Below, piece by piece: positions 1 through 7,908 of a stretch of DNA of 64,000 nucleotides; positions within the stretch are counted from its first letter, which is position 1; every line of letters begins with the position of its first letter. The notes under the pieces were generated by a model. That model had not been told where the DNA came from. It searched no databases and was given only the letters and a program-made list of their open reading frames with translations. Source of the DNA: G965220075 sp965220075 (lineage in GTDB: Bacteria > Chloroflexota > UBA11872); NCBI GenBank assembly GCA_965220075.1, contig OZ244806.1:1736001-1800000 (forward strand), written 5' to 3'. The position numbers and the translations under genes are program-made.

Positions 1-1
1 G

Positions 2-847
2 CGTTATCTCTCTCCCACCCAGCTCCGCACCTACGCCACGTGTCCCTTGCAGTATCGCCATCGCTACATCGACCGGATGCCCGCGCCCCACGCGCCCGCG
101 ACGCTGGTGGGCGTGGCCGTCCACAGCGCCCTTGAGGCCAACTTCCGGCACAAGAAGCGGTATCGAGAGGACCTCCCGGTCTCCGACGCGCGGGAAGTGT
201 TTGAAGACGCTTGGGAAGAGGCCGTTCCAGCCTCGGAGTTCCAAGACGAGGCCGAGAACGATTTCGACCAGGCGCGCGCTGAGGGACTGGAGCTTGTCGA
301 CTTCTACCTGCGCGAGGCGGCCCCGCGCGTTATCCCACACCTGATCGAGCACCGTTTCCGGTTCAGCGTGCCCGGTCTGCCGGTTCCCGTAGTCGGCACC
401 GTGGACCTCGTCGACCGCCAGGGGGTGGTGATCGACCACAAGACGTCGCGGCGGCCTTTCGACCCGGACTACCTGGCGAGCGACATGCAGCTCATGTGTT
501 ACGCAATTGGCTACGGAACCTTCCGGGCGGGCGCGCGCCTGCAGCCGGGTAAGCTGCCGGCGCCCTATTTCCTACCGGACGTGCGCGTCGACGTGCTCGT
601 CAGGACAACGCCGCCCAAGCTCCAGCAGCTGGTGGCCAAGTACGGCCACGCGGAGCTGGAGCTGTTCATACAAAGTGCGCAGGCAATCGCGCGGGGCATC
701 GCGGCGGGCGCGTTCGAAGCCTTTTGGACTCTCCCGGACGCGCGCCGGGACCCGGCCGTGTGCGCGCGCTGCCGTTACGCCGCGCGCTGCGAGGCTTCCC
801 TACTGAAGCCGGACGACCACGATCGAGAGCAGGAAGAATATGACTGA
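2..847 (+). CDS. PD-(D/E)XK (RecB/Cas4-type) nuclease, 5' truncated by window edge
   Basis: Predicted DNA exonuclease of the RecB/AddB/Cas4 superfamily. The frame is open from base 2, reading RYLSPTQLRTYATCPLQYR before the first possible internal start (TTG at 47), so the true start lies outside the window. Visible marks are an N-terminal Cys in ATCPLQY, GVAVHSALE (family GxxxH helix), GTVDLVD followed by VIDHKTS (the D...DxK active site), QLMCYAIGY (motif QxxxY), and a C-terminal VCARCRYAARC. One N-terminal and three C-terminal cysteines is the pattern of a 4Fe-4S clamp in this family. The end overlaps convergent secG by 48 bp. A second protein of the same type lies at 60902-61807. Function in repair versus defence cannot be decided from this fragment. 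Confidence 0.8.
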   Translation, partial: RYLSPTQLRTYATCPLQYRHRYIDRMPAPHAPATLVGVAVHSALEANFRHKKRYREDLPVSDAREVFEDAWEEAVPASEFQDEAENDFDQARAEGLELVDFYLREAAPRVIPHLIEHRFRFSVPGLPVPVVGTVDLVDRQGVVIDHKTSRRPFDPDYLASDMQLMCYAIGYGTFRAGARLQPGKLPAPYFLPDVRVDVLVRTTPPKLQQLVAKYGHAELELFIQSAQAIARGIAAGAFEAFWTLPDARRDPAVCARCRYAARCEASLLKPDDHDREQEEYD

Positions 848-1021
848 AGCCGCCACGGTGAGATTGAAGAGCAGGCGGTCCAGCCCGCGACGCTCGCTGA
901 AGAACGAGCTGTCGCTACCGCCCATGGACGATCCCAGGCCCGAGTTTCGGACCTGAAGGAGCACGGCGCCGATCACGAGCACGGCCAGCAGCAGTTGGGC
1001 GAGTTGCAGCGCTCCACTCAT
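800..1021 (-). CDS. secG: Preprotein translocase subunit SecG
   Basis: Small membrane subunit of the SecYEG channel that assists SecA-driven protein export. The 73-residue product has the family layout: a first membrane helix (about residues 6-24, LAQLLLAVLVIGAVLLQ), the conserved cytoplasmic stretch GLGSSMGGSDSSFF, then a second helix (about 52-70). Length matches typical SecG. The start ATG overlaps the stop of the upstream pdxA-like gene (ATGA, 4 nt), so the two are probably translated together, and it is the last gene of this minus-strand run. Its 3' end runs 48 bp into the end of the convergent nuclease gene. Confidence 0.9.
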   Translation of the reverse strand: MSGALQLAQLLLAVLVIGAVLLQVRNSGLGSSMGGSDSSFFSERRGLDRLLFNLTVAASVIFFLLSIVVVRLQ

Positions 1022-2052
1022 GCGACCGTCTCCACGCCAACGCCGCGCGCCCGCGCCATCCTGGCGGCCAGGTCGATGGCCGCGTCGAGGCTGTCCTCGC
1101 GCGCCCGCCCCTCGCCGGCCCGGCCGAAGGCGGTGCCGTGGTCCACGCTGGTCCGGATTATCGGCAGGCCCAACGACACGTTGACGCCGTCGAAAAACCC
1201 CGCGAGCTTCACAGCAACGTGACCCTGATCGTGATACATCGCCACGATGCCATCGTAGCGGCCTTCGATCGCCTTGTTGTAGACGGTATCCCCGGGAATG
1301 GGTCCCTCCACCGTCAGCCCATCCGCGCGCGCCGCCTCGATGGCCGGCAGGATCTCGTCCGCGTCTTCATCGCCAAAGAGCCGATCCTCGCCCGCGTGCG
1401 GATTCAAGCCGTTGACCGCAATGCGCGGCGCCTCGAAGCCCATGAGCCGCAGCGCCTCGTCGAGAAGCCGGATGCAGTGCAGCACGTTGTCCCGCGTAAC
1501 CCGCTCGATGGCCTCGCGCAGCGAGACGTGGGTGCTGTTGTGAATGACGCGCAGCTGCGGCGCGGCCAGCAGCATGCGCGCGCCCGGCGAGCTCGTAAGG
1601 TGGGCCAGCAACTCCGTGTGCCCGGCGTAGTGATAGCCGGCCTTGTTTATCGCCTCCTTGTGGATGGGCCCGGTGACCAGCGCCTGCGCGCGGCCCTCCA
1701 TAACGAGGCGCGTCCCCTCGATCACGGCCTCCGCGGAGGCGCGTCCGGCGGCCACGTCGACCTGTTTGAACGGCAGCTTGGAGAGGTCTTCGTCCCAGGG
1801 ATCGAACACGTCGATGGTGCCGAGCGTGTAGGCGGCCGATTCGGGCTCGGCTGCCGCGACTCTCACGTCCGTGCCCAGAATCTCCGCAATCCGGCGAATC
1901 GCCGACACGCTGCCCACGGCGAGCGGCCTGCATATCTCATGCGTGCGCGGCTTTTGCAGTGACCGCACGAGTATCTCGGGGCCGACGCCTGTGGGGTCGC
2001 CCATTGTGATAGCGAGCACCGGGCGGTCGTCTGAGAGCGTGGCCTGGGTCAA
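1018..2052 (-). CDS. PdxA-family dehydrogenase, probably PdxA2 (4-phospho-D-threonate/erythronate 3-dehydrogenase)
   Basis: NAD-dependent metal-requiring dehydrogenase of the PdxA family. ITMGDPTGVGPEI near the N-terminus, TGPIHKEAINKAGY, GHTELLA, NPHAGE and AMYHDQGH are family signatures that bind substrate phosphate and the metal. I place the start at TTG 2052 because AGGAGG sits 7 nt upstream; a longer frame from TTG 2079 would bury that site. The product is 344 residues. It directly follows a DUF1537 kinase gene. That pairing is known for PdxA2 enzymes, which oxidise 4-phospho-threonate or -erythronate so that decarboxylation yields dihydroxyacetone phosphate. No other vitamin B6 gene is nearby, so a pathway role in pyridoxal synthesis is less likely but not excluded. 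Confidence 0.85.
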   Translation of the reverse strand: MTQATLSDDRPVLAITMGDPTGVGPEILVRSLQKPRTHEICRPLAVGSVSAIRRIAEILGTDVRVAAAEPESAAYTLGTIDVFDPWDEDLSKLPFKQVDVAAGRASAEAVIEGTRLVMEGRAQALVTGPIHKEAINKAGYHYAGHTELLAHLTSSPGARMLLAAPQLRVIHNSTHVSLREAIERVTRDNVLHCIRLLDEALRLMGFEAPRIAVNGLNPHAGEDRLFGDEDADEILPAIEAARADGLTVEGPIPGDTVYNKAIEGRYDGIVAMYHDQGHVAVKLAGFFDGVNVSLGLPIIRTSVDHGTAFGRAGEGRAREDSLDAAIDLAARMARARGVGVETVA

Positions 2053-2088
2053 TGCCTGCCTCCTGAGCGTGGGATTCAAGTGTATCTG

Positions 2089-3351
2089 TCAGTCGTTGCC
2101 GGATGTAGGCGGGGGCCGGCGCGATGTGTGCCCGCTCGCGCCAATCTGCTCGAAAGCGGCCGCTATTGCGTGTTCCCCTCCCATGGTGCCGCCTTTGGTC
2201 ACGACCGGAATCGTTCGAGTCGCGCCGCGCGCCGCGATGCCCCACGGGACCCCCCACTCGACCTCGCCGTGAAGCTCGATGGCGGCGGCCCCCAGCCCCT
2301 CGAAAGCGGCGAACGCGGTATCTCCGCCCGTGAGAATCAGGCCCAGGTCGGCGATCTCGCGCTCCAGCAGACGCGCCAGCTGCGTGATCGCGGCGCGCTG
2401 TGCGTCGCGCGCCGCGCTATCGGGGTGAGCGTCTGGAATAACCGCGTCGAACGCCACCGTCCGTCCGGCGCGCCAGGCCGGTCGCGCCTGTCGCAGCGCG
2501 TCCGATGCGCCGTTGGACCGATTCAGGAGAGGAATCCGCTCGATCTCCAGCTTCCGCTCGGCGTACGTGATTTGACGCGCGGTGTGCTGGTTGGGAGTGC
2601 CTACGATCGCGGCCGCGGTGGTGGCCCGGCGCGCTGGCGCCGGCGGCGCCGCCGCCGCCGCGCTGCGCCGCGCCAGGTGCTCGGCCAAACCCGCGGACCC
2701 GGCGCACGCGCTCCATGCGCCCGTCGTGTCCAGCGCCGCCGCCACCGTGGCGAGGTCTTCGTCGGTCTCGACGTCTGGGACGAGCACCTGCACTCCCGCT
2801 CGGCGGCCGGCATCAAGCGCCTCCGCCAGGCTCTGTTCACCCGCCCGCACGGTATCCAGGGGGATCGTCTGGCTGCGCAGCGACGTGGTCGATTCGATCA
2901 GCGACGGGATGTGCGATTCCAGCGCCGGCGCAACCGGATCGCGTCCCGGCGGACCTTCGCTCACGGGCTGCCCCCACAGTCGGTGCACGCCGTTCTTCGT
3001 GATCCGACCGCCGGTCGGGTAGGCCGGCGTGTAAACGAGGGCGTCCACGCCCGCGGCGTCGACGACGGCTTCCAGCTCCGGCCCGATGTTGCCGCGCAGC
3101 AGCGAGTCCGTTTTCTTGTACAGCCGGCACTCTTTGCTGAAGCCGGAGCTTCTGATCGCGGCTGCGACCTGGGCGCGGGCCTGCTTCGGGTCGCAATGAC
3201 GGGTCTCGGTGGTGAGCGCTACGGCTTCACCGTGGGAGGGCCATGCGCCCTTCTTAGTAGAGACGATGGTGGGCAGATGGGCTTTGCGAAACTGCAGGGC
3301 GGTGTCCAGCGCCCCGCTCAGGTCGTCGGCGATCAACGCCCAGACGGCCAT
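2089..3351 (-). CDS. Four-carbon acid sugar kinase (DUF1537 family, DtnK/OtnK-like)
   Basis: Predicted ATP-dependent kinase that phosphorylates four-carbon sugar acids (threonate, erythronate or the 3-oxo forms). The N-terminus has IADDLSGALDT, the family ADDLTGA-type substrate motif, and KKTDSLLRGNIG follows at about residues 78-89. The C-terminal half carries the nucleotide-binding region, including LILTGGDTAFA and VPVVTKGGTMGG. The length of 420 residues is normal. It lies 3 nt after the LarA-like gene and 36 nt before the PdxA2-like start, so the three are probably one transcript. The exact stereoisomer used cannot be read from sequence. Confidence 0.85.
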   Translation of the reverse strand: MAVWALIADDLSGALDTALQFRKAHLPTIVSTKKGAWPSHGEAVALTTETRHCDPKQARAQVAAAIRSSGFSKECRLYKKTDSLLRGNIGPELEAVVDAAGVDALVYTPAYPTGGRITKNGVHRLWGQPVSEGPPGRDPVAPALESHIPSLIESTTSLRSQTIPLDTVRAGEQSLAEALDAGRRAGVQVLVPDVETDEDLATVAAALDTTGAWSACAGSAGLAEHLARRSAAAAAPPAPARRATTAAAIVGTPNQHTARQITYAERKLEIERIPLLNRSNGASDALRQARPAWRAGRTVAFDAVIPDAHPDSAARDAQRAAITQLARLLEREIADLGLILTGGDTAFAAFEGLGAAAIELHGEVEWGVPWGIAARGATRTIPVVTKGGTMGGEHAIAAAFEQIGASGHTSRRPPPTSGND

Positions 3352-3354
3352 CGC

Positions 3355-4614
3355 TCAGTTGCGAAGCGGGAGCGTCTCGGGCGCGTGCGTCAGGACTCCC
3401 ACGCTTGGCGACGCGCCATAGCGCTTGGCCGCGCTGCGAAGCGCTGATTCCACGTCGTCGGCCTTTTCGAAGCCAAGCGCCCGCGCGTCCTGAGCGGATA
3501 TCCCGTCGGACACCAACACGACGCGCGCATGCTCGCGCACGCGTGCCCATGCAACCGCCAGCGCCGCGGCCACCTGGTCCGCTATCTCGCCGCGTGCGTC
3601 GCGCGCCACGATATCGCCGACCGGCCGCGCGGCGTAGCCAAGCAAGTCCTGGTGCGTCACGGCCACGCCTTCGGGGCAGGGCGTTACCAGGATGATGGTG
3701 CCGTTGCGCCGCGTCATCATCACCGCTGGGTACAGACTCTTGTGCGCCTGCCAGAACTCGATATCGCAGGGGTGCGATCCGGCGATGACGATGTCGAGCT
3801 CGCCCGCCGCGGGCACCCCATAGATGCGCCGGGCATCGTCCACCGCGCGGCGAAAGGCTGGTTTTGTCGCGCCGAAGTGCGCGCTGACCAGCCGTCCATC
3901 GCTATTCAGAGTTACGTTGAGCACCTGGCGCATGCCGGCGCGTTCCGCGATGCTCTCCATTTCGCGGCGGACCGTCGAGTCGACCTGTCCGAGCAGCGGC
4001 GTGCCCGCTCGTGCGCTGAACATGTGCGTTGCGGCCGTGGTGGAGGCGCCCGAGACGCCTGGCTGGACGATCTTGGCGCCGGCCGAGAACCCGGCTACAT
4101 GGTGCGGAACCACGCTGCCCGTGCCGATCACCAGGTCCGCTTCCAGCACGTCTCGATTGAGCGAGATCGGAGTACCGTCCGGCGTCCGTCCCAAGTCCTC
4201 CAGCGCCACGTTCCTGTGGTCGTGCTGTAGCACCTCCACGTCACGCAGCACGTCTGCCCCCAGCTTGCGTCGAACTTCAGCGCTCGACATTAGGCGGTGA
4301 GTGCCCAGGGCAATCATCACGCGCACGCCGTCGGCCGGCAGACCGCCCGCCGCCAGCTCTTCCAGGATTGCCGGCACGATGAGGTGCGCGGGCGTCTCCC
4401 TCGTGACGTCATCGACCAGGATCATGGCCGAACGGCTGCCCCGCGCCGCCTCGCGCAGGCGCGGCCCGGCGACCGGGCTCCCTAGCGCCGCGCGGATGGC
4501 GGCCGCGGGATCGGGCGCGGGCGCGCTGGACCGCGGCGTGTAGACGCCCACCAGGTTGACGGCGCGCGTCTCGATGGGAAGGTGAGACGCGCCGTAGGGA
4601 ATCTGAATTATCAA
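3355..4614 (-). CDS. LarA-like nickel-pincer racemase (lactate racemase family, DUF2088)
   Basis: Member of the LarA family, whose founding enzyme interconverts L- and D-lactate with a nickel-pincer nucleotide cofactor; relatives act on other 2-hydroxy acids. LVDDVTRETP, ALGTHR, QHDHRN and PHHVAGFSAGAKIVQPG are the expected signature blocks, the last containing the His-His pair and the Lys that carries the cofactor. Length (419 residues) is typical. The start is a TTG at 4614. No larB, larC or larE for cofactor synthesis is in the window. Being next to an acid-sugar kinase and PdxA2 suggests it epimerises a hydroxy acid feeding that pathway; this is inference. Confidence 0.82.
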   Translation of the reverse strand: MIIQIPYGASHLPIETRAVNLVGVYTPRSSAPAPDPAAAIRAALGSPVAGPRLREAARGSRSAMILVDDVTRETPAHLIVPAILEELAAGGLPADGVRVMIALGTHRLMSSAEVRRKLGADVLRDVEVLQHDHRNVALEDLGRTPDGTPISLNRDVLEADLVIGTGSVVPHHVAGFSAGAKIVQPGVSGASTTAATHMFSARAGTPLLGQVDSTVRREMESIAERAGMRQVLNVTLNSDGRLVSAHFGATKPAFRRAVDDARRIYGVPAAGELDIVIAGSHPCDIEFWQAHKSLYPAVMMTRRNGTIILVTPCPEGVAVTHQDLLGYAARPVGDIVARDARGEIADQVAAALAVAWARVREHARVVLVSDGISAQDARALGFEKADDVESALRSAAKRYGASPSVGVLTHAPETLPLRN

Positions 4615-4657
4615 TGTCTACTCGCGCAGGCTCGGAGATACCGCCGGCCGCTGTTTC

Positions 4658-5482
4658 CTAGCTTGAAACCACCGGATTGCTCAGCGTGCCGACACCCTCG
4701 ATTTCCACCTCGATGGTATCCCCTGGGCTGAGCGGCCCCACGCCGGACGGCGTGCCGGTGAAAATGCAGTCGCCCGGGTACAGGGTGGCGCCCTGCGAGA
4801 TGTAGGCGATCAGCGAAGCGACGCCGAACAGCAGGTCGGAGGTGCTGCTGTCCTGCACGATCTTTCCATTCAAGCGTGCCTGTATTCCCAGATCCGCGGG
4901 ATCCAGGCCCGTCGCGATGCTGGGGCCCATGGGAGCGAAGGTATCCATCCCCTTGCCAAGCCACAACGCGCCCTTGGCCATTTCCGCGAACTGAAGACTG
5001 CGGGCGCTCACGTCGTTACCGCAGGTGTAGCCCAGCACGTAGTCGAGCGCCTCCTCCTCGCTTACGCTCCGGCACTGTTTGCCGATCACTACGACCAGCT
5101 CGGCCTCGTACTCGACTTTCCCTATCGGATCGTCCTTCAAGTCGGGGTCGTTGATCCCGTGCGTGAAGTCTTCTGATTTGGGCAGCACGATGCTCTCGCC
5201 CGACCCGATGACGGCGCGCGACGGCTTCTGGAACAGCACCGGCATCTTCGGTGTGGCGTCTGCGCCAGGTCCTTCCAGAATGTGCTTTAGGTAGTTGAGG
5301 CCCACCGCCACGATGGTGGGTGGCTCCAACGGCGCCAGGAGCTTCGTGGAGCCCAGGTCGCCAATCTTGCTCCCCACATCGAAGTCGCCGAATACATCCC
5401 CCGTGATGGCGGAGATCGAGCCGTCGTCGTCTAGTGATCCGTAGGCGCTTGCACCGTCTGCTTGGTACCGAACGATTCGCAC
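4658..5482 (-). CDS. Fumarylacetoacetate hydrolase (FAH) fold enzyme
   Basis: FAH-superfamily enzyme. Members hydrolyse or decarboxylate 2-keto acids, for example acylpyruvates or 2-hydroxyhepta-diene-dioate. Signature blocks are VGLNYLKH, VEYEAELVVVIGK (the acidic metal ligands), GYTCGNDVSARS, and IFTGTPSGVG near the C-terminus. The protein is 274 residues and starts at GTG 5482. It is 43 nt from the LarA-like gene on the same strand and so probably co-transcribed with the acid catabolism genes. Substrate cannot be predicted; annotation as a specific FAH would be over-reading. Confidence 0.85.
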   Translation of the reverse strand: MRIVRYQADGASAYGSLDDDGSISAITGDVFGDFDVGSKIGDLGSTKLLAPLEPPTIVAVGLNYLKHILEGPGADATPKMPVLFQKPSRAVIGSGESIVLPKSEDFTHGINDPDLKDDPIGKVEYEAELVVVIGKQCRSVSEEEALDYVLGYTCGNDVSARSLQFAEMAKGALWLGKGMDTFAPMGPSIATGLDPADLGIQARLNGKIVQDSSTSDLLFGVASLIAYISQGATLYPGDCIFTGTPSGVGPLSPGDTIEVEIEGVGTLSNPVVSS

Positions 5483-5640
5483 GCTGTCGAGCCTCTAATT
5501 TGTTGCGCGATTTGGCAGACGCGGAGAGTACCACAGCGTCTCCGCGGGCCGATCCGCCGCCCTCACGAGGTCTCCACCAGCGCAGTCAGCAGGGCCGCTC
5601 GCGCTCCGACCCGCCGTGGGCGTACCACATCGGTACGTGC

Positions 5641-6417
5641 CTACGGCGCGCAGTGCTTGGAGATCACGGCAAGAACTTCGGAGGGGGCTTCGACGTGCGG
5701 CCAATGCCCCACGTCGGGAATCGTTTCGAGCGCCGTGTCGCCGGCCCGCGCCGCAACGATTGCCAGATCGTCCTCTGTTACCGAGGAGTCGGAGGCGCCG
5801 CGCACGAGAACGAGGGGAACGTCCAGATCGGTGAGCACATCCAGATACTGCGCGCGCATCAGGCTGTGCAGACAGTTGCGCATGAGATCGGGCGCCACCT
5901 GGGCGGCGGCGTCCCGCAGGGCCTCGAAATGCGCGCTGGCCAACTCTTCGGTCAGCTGCGACTGTAGCCAGCTTGCCGCGCGCTCGGCGTCCCAGCCGCT
6001 CTCCGTCATGTCCTCCGACAACGCGCCAAGCGCCTTCACGTCGCGCACGAATGCGGCGGCGCCCACCAGCAGCAAGCGCCGCACGTGGCTGGGATAGCGG
6101 GCAGCGAAGTCCAGCGCGACCAGGCCCCCGTAGTCATGTCCGACCAGATCAACGGGCGACAGGTCGCCATGCCCGTGCAGGGTGTGATGCACGATCGTGG
6201 CCGCTTCATCCACCGCGCCCTGAAAGCTGCCGCGCTCGCTCTCACCGAACCCTGGCAGATCTATGGCCAGCGCCCGGTGCGATGCGGGAACGCCCTCCGC
6301 AACCTGGCGCCAGGCCAGAGCGCCCGGTCCCAGGCCGTGCAGGAACACCGCCGTGCGTCGGCCCTCGCCGTAGACCTCCGCGTTGATGAACTGTCGGGAG
6401 ATCCTGATGCTGGGCAT
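5641..6417 (-). CDS. Alpha/beta hydrolase with an Asp-type nucleophile elbow
   Basis: Cytoplasmic alpha/beta-hydrolase fold protein of 258 residues. HGLGPGALAW gives the oxyanion-hole region and VGHDYGGLVA is the nucleophile elbow, with Asp where esterases have Ser. This is the arrangement of epoxide hydrolases, haloalkane dehalogenases and fluoroacetate dehalogenases. The distal His is in DVGHWPHVEAP and an acid residue lies in RGASDSSVTEDD. It sits 20 nt downstream of hpt, on the same strand. The Asp nucleophile is seen; which leaving group is removed is unknown. Confidence 0.8.
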   Translation of the reverse strand: MPSIRISRQFINAEVYGEGRRTAVFLHGLGPGALAWRQVAEGVPASHRALAIDLPGFGESERGSFQGAVDEAATIVHHTLHGHGDLSPVDLVGHDYGGLVALDFAARYPSHVRRLLLVGAAAFVRDVKALGALSEDMTESGWDAERAASWLQSQLTEELASAHFEALRDAAAQVAPDLMRNCLHSLMRAQYLDVLTDLDVPLVLVRGASDSSVTEDDLAIVAARAGDTALETIPDVGHWPHVEAPSEVLAVISKHCAP

Positions 6418-6437
6418 TCTTGTCCGCTGTTCCTCCG

Positions 6438-7121
6438 CTAGGCGCGCTCGTCAGCGCGTCGGGCTGGGACCTGCGCGACCGCCGCGCCGGCCGCTATTTC
6501 ACTTTCCACTGCTGCAATGTACGGCAACCCGCGGTATTTGCTGTCCAGGTCGAGGCCATAGCCAGCCACAAACTGGTCCCCGATCTCGAATCCTACGTAG
6601 TCAGGCCGCACTGGGGCGACCCGCCGCACCGGCTTATCCAGCAGCGCCGCAACTCGAATGGATGCGGGCGCCTGCGCGCGCACGACCTCCAGGACCCTGT
6701 CCAGCGTCCGGCCCGTGTCCACGATGTCCTCCACGATTAGCACGTCGCGCCCACGTAGCTCCAGCTCGACATCCTGGGTCACGCGAACGCGGCCGGTCGA
6801 CGCCCTGCCCCGGTAGCTCGTGACGCTGAGAAAGTCGATTGTGTGGTCGATGGTGAGCGCGCGCGACAGGTCGGCGGCAAACATCCAGGCTCCCCGCAGG
6901 ACCACGATCAGCGCCGGGCGTGCTCCCTCGAGATCCGCGCTGATGGCCGCGGCGAGCTCATGCACCCGCGCCCGCAGTTGGCCGGCTGTGATCAGCGTCC
7001 GCAGCGGCTCGGGCTGCCGAGCGGGGCGGAGACCCCGCGGCGACGGTGCGGATTCAGGATCGTCCAGTTTTTCTACCGCTGCTTGTCTTGTCCTCGTCGC
7101 CCAAGCTGAGCACCTCGGCAA
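6438..7121 (-). CDS. hpt: Hypoxanthine phosphoribosyltransferase
   Basis: Purine salvage enzyme that joins hypoxanthine or guanine to PRPP. Blocks seen are VVLRGAWMFAADL (PRPP loop region), SVTSYRG, the PRPP-binding VLIVEDIVDTGRTL, and VGFEIGDQFVAGYGLD, which contacts base and phosphate. The domain proper begins near residue 40 (LITAGQL). The start is uncertain: TTG 7121 is the longest form but overlaps the upstream membrane-protein gene by 68 nt, and no good ATG or Shine-Dalgarno site is visible nearer the domain. The C-terminus has a slightly long Ala/Arg-rich tail. Confidence 0.9.
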   Translation of the reverse strand: MPRCSAWATRTRQAAVEKLDDPESAPSPRGLRPARQPEPLRTLITAGQLRARVHELAAAISADLEGARPALIVVLRGAWMFAADLSRALTIDHTIDFLSVTSYRGRASTGRVRVTQDVELELRGRDVLIVEDIVDTGRTLDRVLEVVRAQAPASIRVAALLDKPVRRVAPVRPDYVGFEIGDQFVAGYGLDLDSKYRGLPYIAAVESEIAAGAAVAQVPARRADERA

Positions 7122-7374
7122 TCAGCGCGCCCACAATGGCGCGAGCGCGCTCATAGCGTATGAGTGACGGCAGGATGCGCGTTTCCGCTATCCGCTCGGT
7201 GCGGTCCAGCAGGCGCTCGCTGGTGACCTGCCCGCGGCGCAGGGTGCGGCGCACGTTCGCCGTGAACTCCACGATCGCGACCGCGCCGACCACCCCGATC
7301 ACGAAGACGGCCAATCCGATTACAAGGCCTTCAACGATGAGGACGATTATCGCGACGTCGCGGACGACGTCCAT
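7054..7374 (-). CDS. Small membrane protein, unknown function
   Basis: 106-residue protein with one or two N-terminal membrane spans (about residues 6-36) followed by a charged helical region (RRTLRRGQVTSERLLDRTER). The ATG at 7374 overlaps the stop of the YtxH-like gene (ATGA). Its N-terminus (MDVVRDVAIIVL) resembles that of the gene at 7623-7901 (VRDIAVVVLAA), suggesting the two flank the YtxH-like gene as diverged duplicates. No family name can be given safely; the topology is similar to DUF948-type proteins. Confidence 0.65.
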   Translation of the reverse strand: MDVVRDVAIIVLIVEGLVIGLAVFVIGVVGAVAIVEFTANVRRTLRRGQVTSERLLDRTERIAETRILPSLIRYERARAIVGALIAEVLSLGDEDKTSSGRKTGRS

Positions 7375-7622
7375 CAGCCCCGCCGACGGCCCCGCCGCCA
7401 GCGCCGCCGTCTGCGCGGGCGATCGTAGCGCTCGGCCGTCTTTTCCTCGGCTCGCTCCGCGGCCTCCAGCGCCACGCTGCGGGCTGTGCGAAGACGCTCG
7501 GGCAGGGCCTCCAACAGCTGATCGGCCGGCTTTGGCGCAACCAGCGTCCCCAGAGCGCCGCCGACGAAGAACCCCACGGCCGCGCCAATGATGAGCCAGA
7601 TCACGGCTGACCGCCTGACCAC
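7374..7622 (-). CDS. YtxH-like small membrane protein
   Basis: 82-residue protein with a single N-terminal glycine-rich membrane helix (IGAAVGFFVGGALGTLVAP), the hallmark of YtxH-domain proteins, then a helical charged region and a strongly basic C-terminus ending in RRRRRWRRGRRRG. It starts with GTG directly abutting the upstream stop (TGAGTG) and its own stop overlaps the next ATG, so three small membrane genes are tightly coupled. YtxH proteins have no established biochemical role. Confidence 0.65.
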   Translation of the reverse strand: MVRRSAVIWLIIGAAVGFFVGGALGTLVAPKPADQLLEALPERLRTARSVALEAAERAEEKTAERYDRPRRRRRWRRGRRRG

Positions 7623-7901
7623 TCAGCCACGGCGCAGCAACCTCGTAAGCCGTCGAGCCAGCTGCATGGAGCGGGGCGTAGAACGCGCGCTTTCCTGAAA
7701 AGCCTGCCCAAGTGCATCGGTAGTTGCCCGCACCGTGTCCGCCGTGTCGCGCAGCGACCCGAAAATGGGTGAGATGTCGGACCGGATCGCGGCCAGCAGG
7801 CGCCACACCAGCAGTCCGGTCACGATCATGACGAGCGTGGTCATCAGCAGCGCGGCCGCCAGGACCACGACCGCTATGTCGCGAACGCTGCCTAGGTCCA
7901 T
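7623..7901 (-). CDS. Small DUF948-like membrane protein
   Basis: 92-residue product with one membrane helix (about residues 10-35) and an amphipathic helical tail (SDISPIFGSLRDTADTVRATTDAL) typical of proteins that pair with YtxH partners. It starts 7 nt after the transglutaminase-like gene on the same strand and abuts the YtxH-like gene. Its role is unknown; the operon position suggests an envelope function. Confidence 0.65.
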   Translation of the reverse strand: MDLGSVRDIAVVVLAAALLMTTLVMIVTGLLVWRLLAAIRSDISPIFGSLRDTADTVRATTDALGQAFQESARSTPRSMQLARRLTRLLRRG

Positions 7902-7908
7902 GCGCGTG

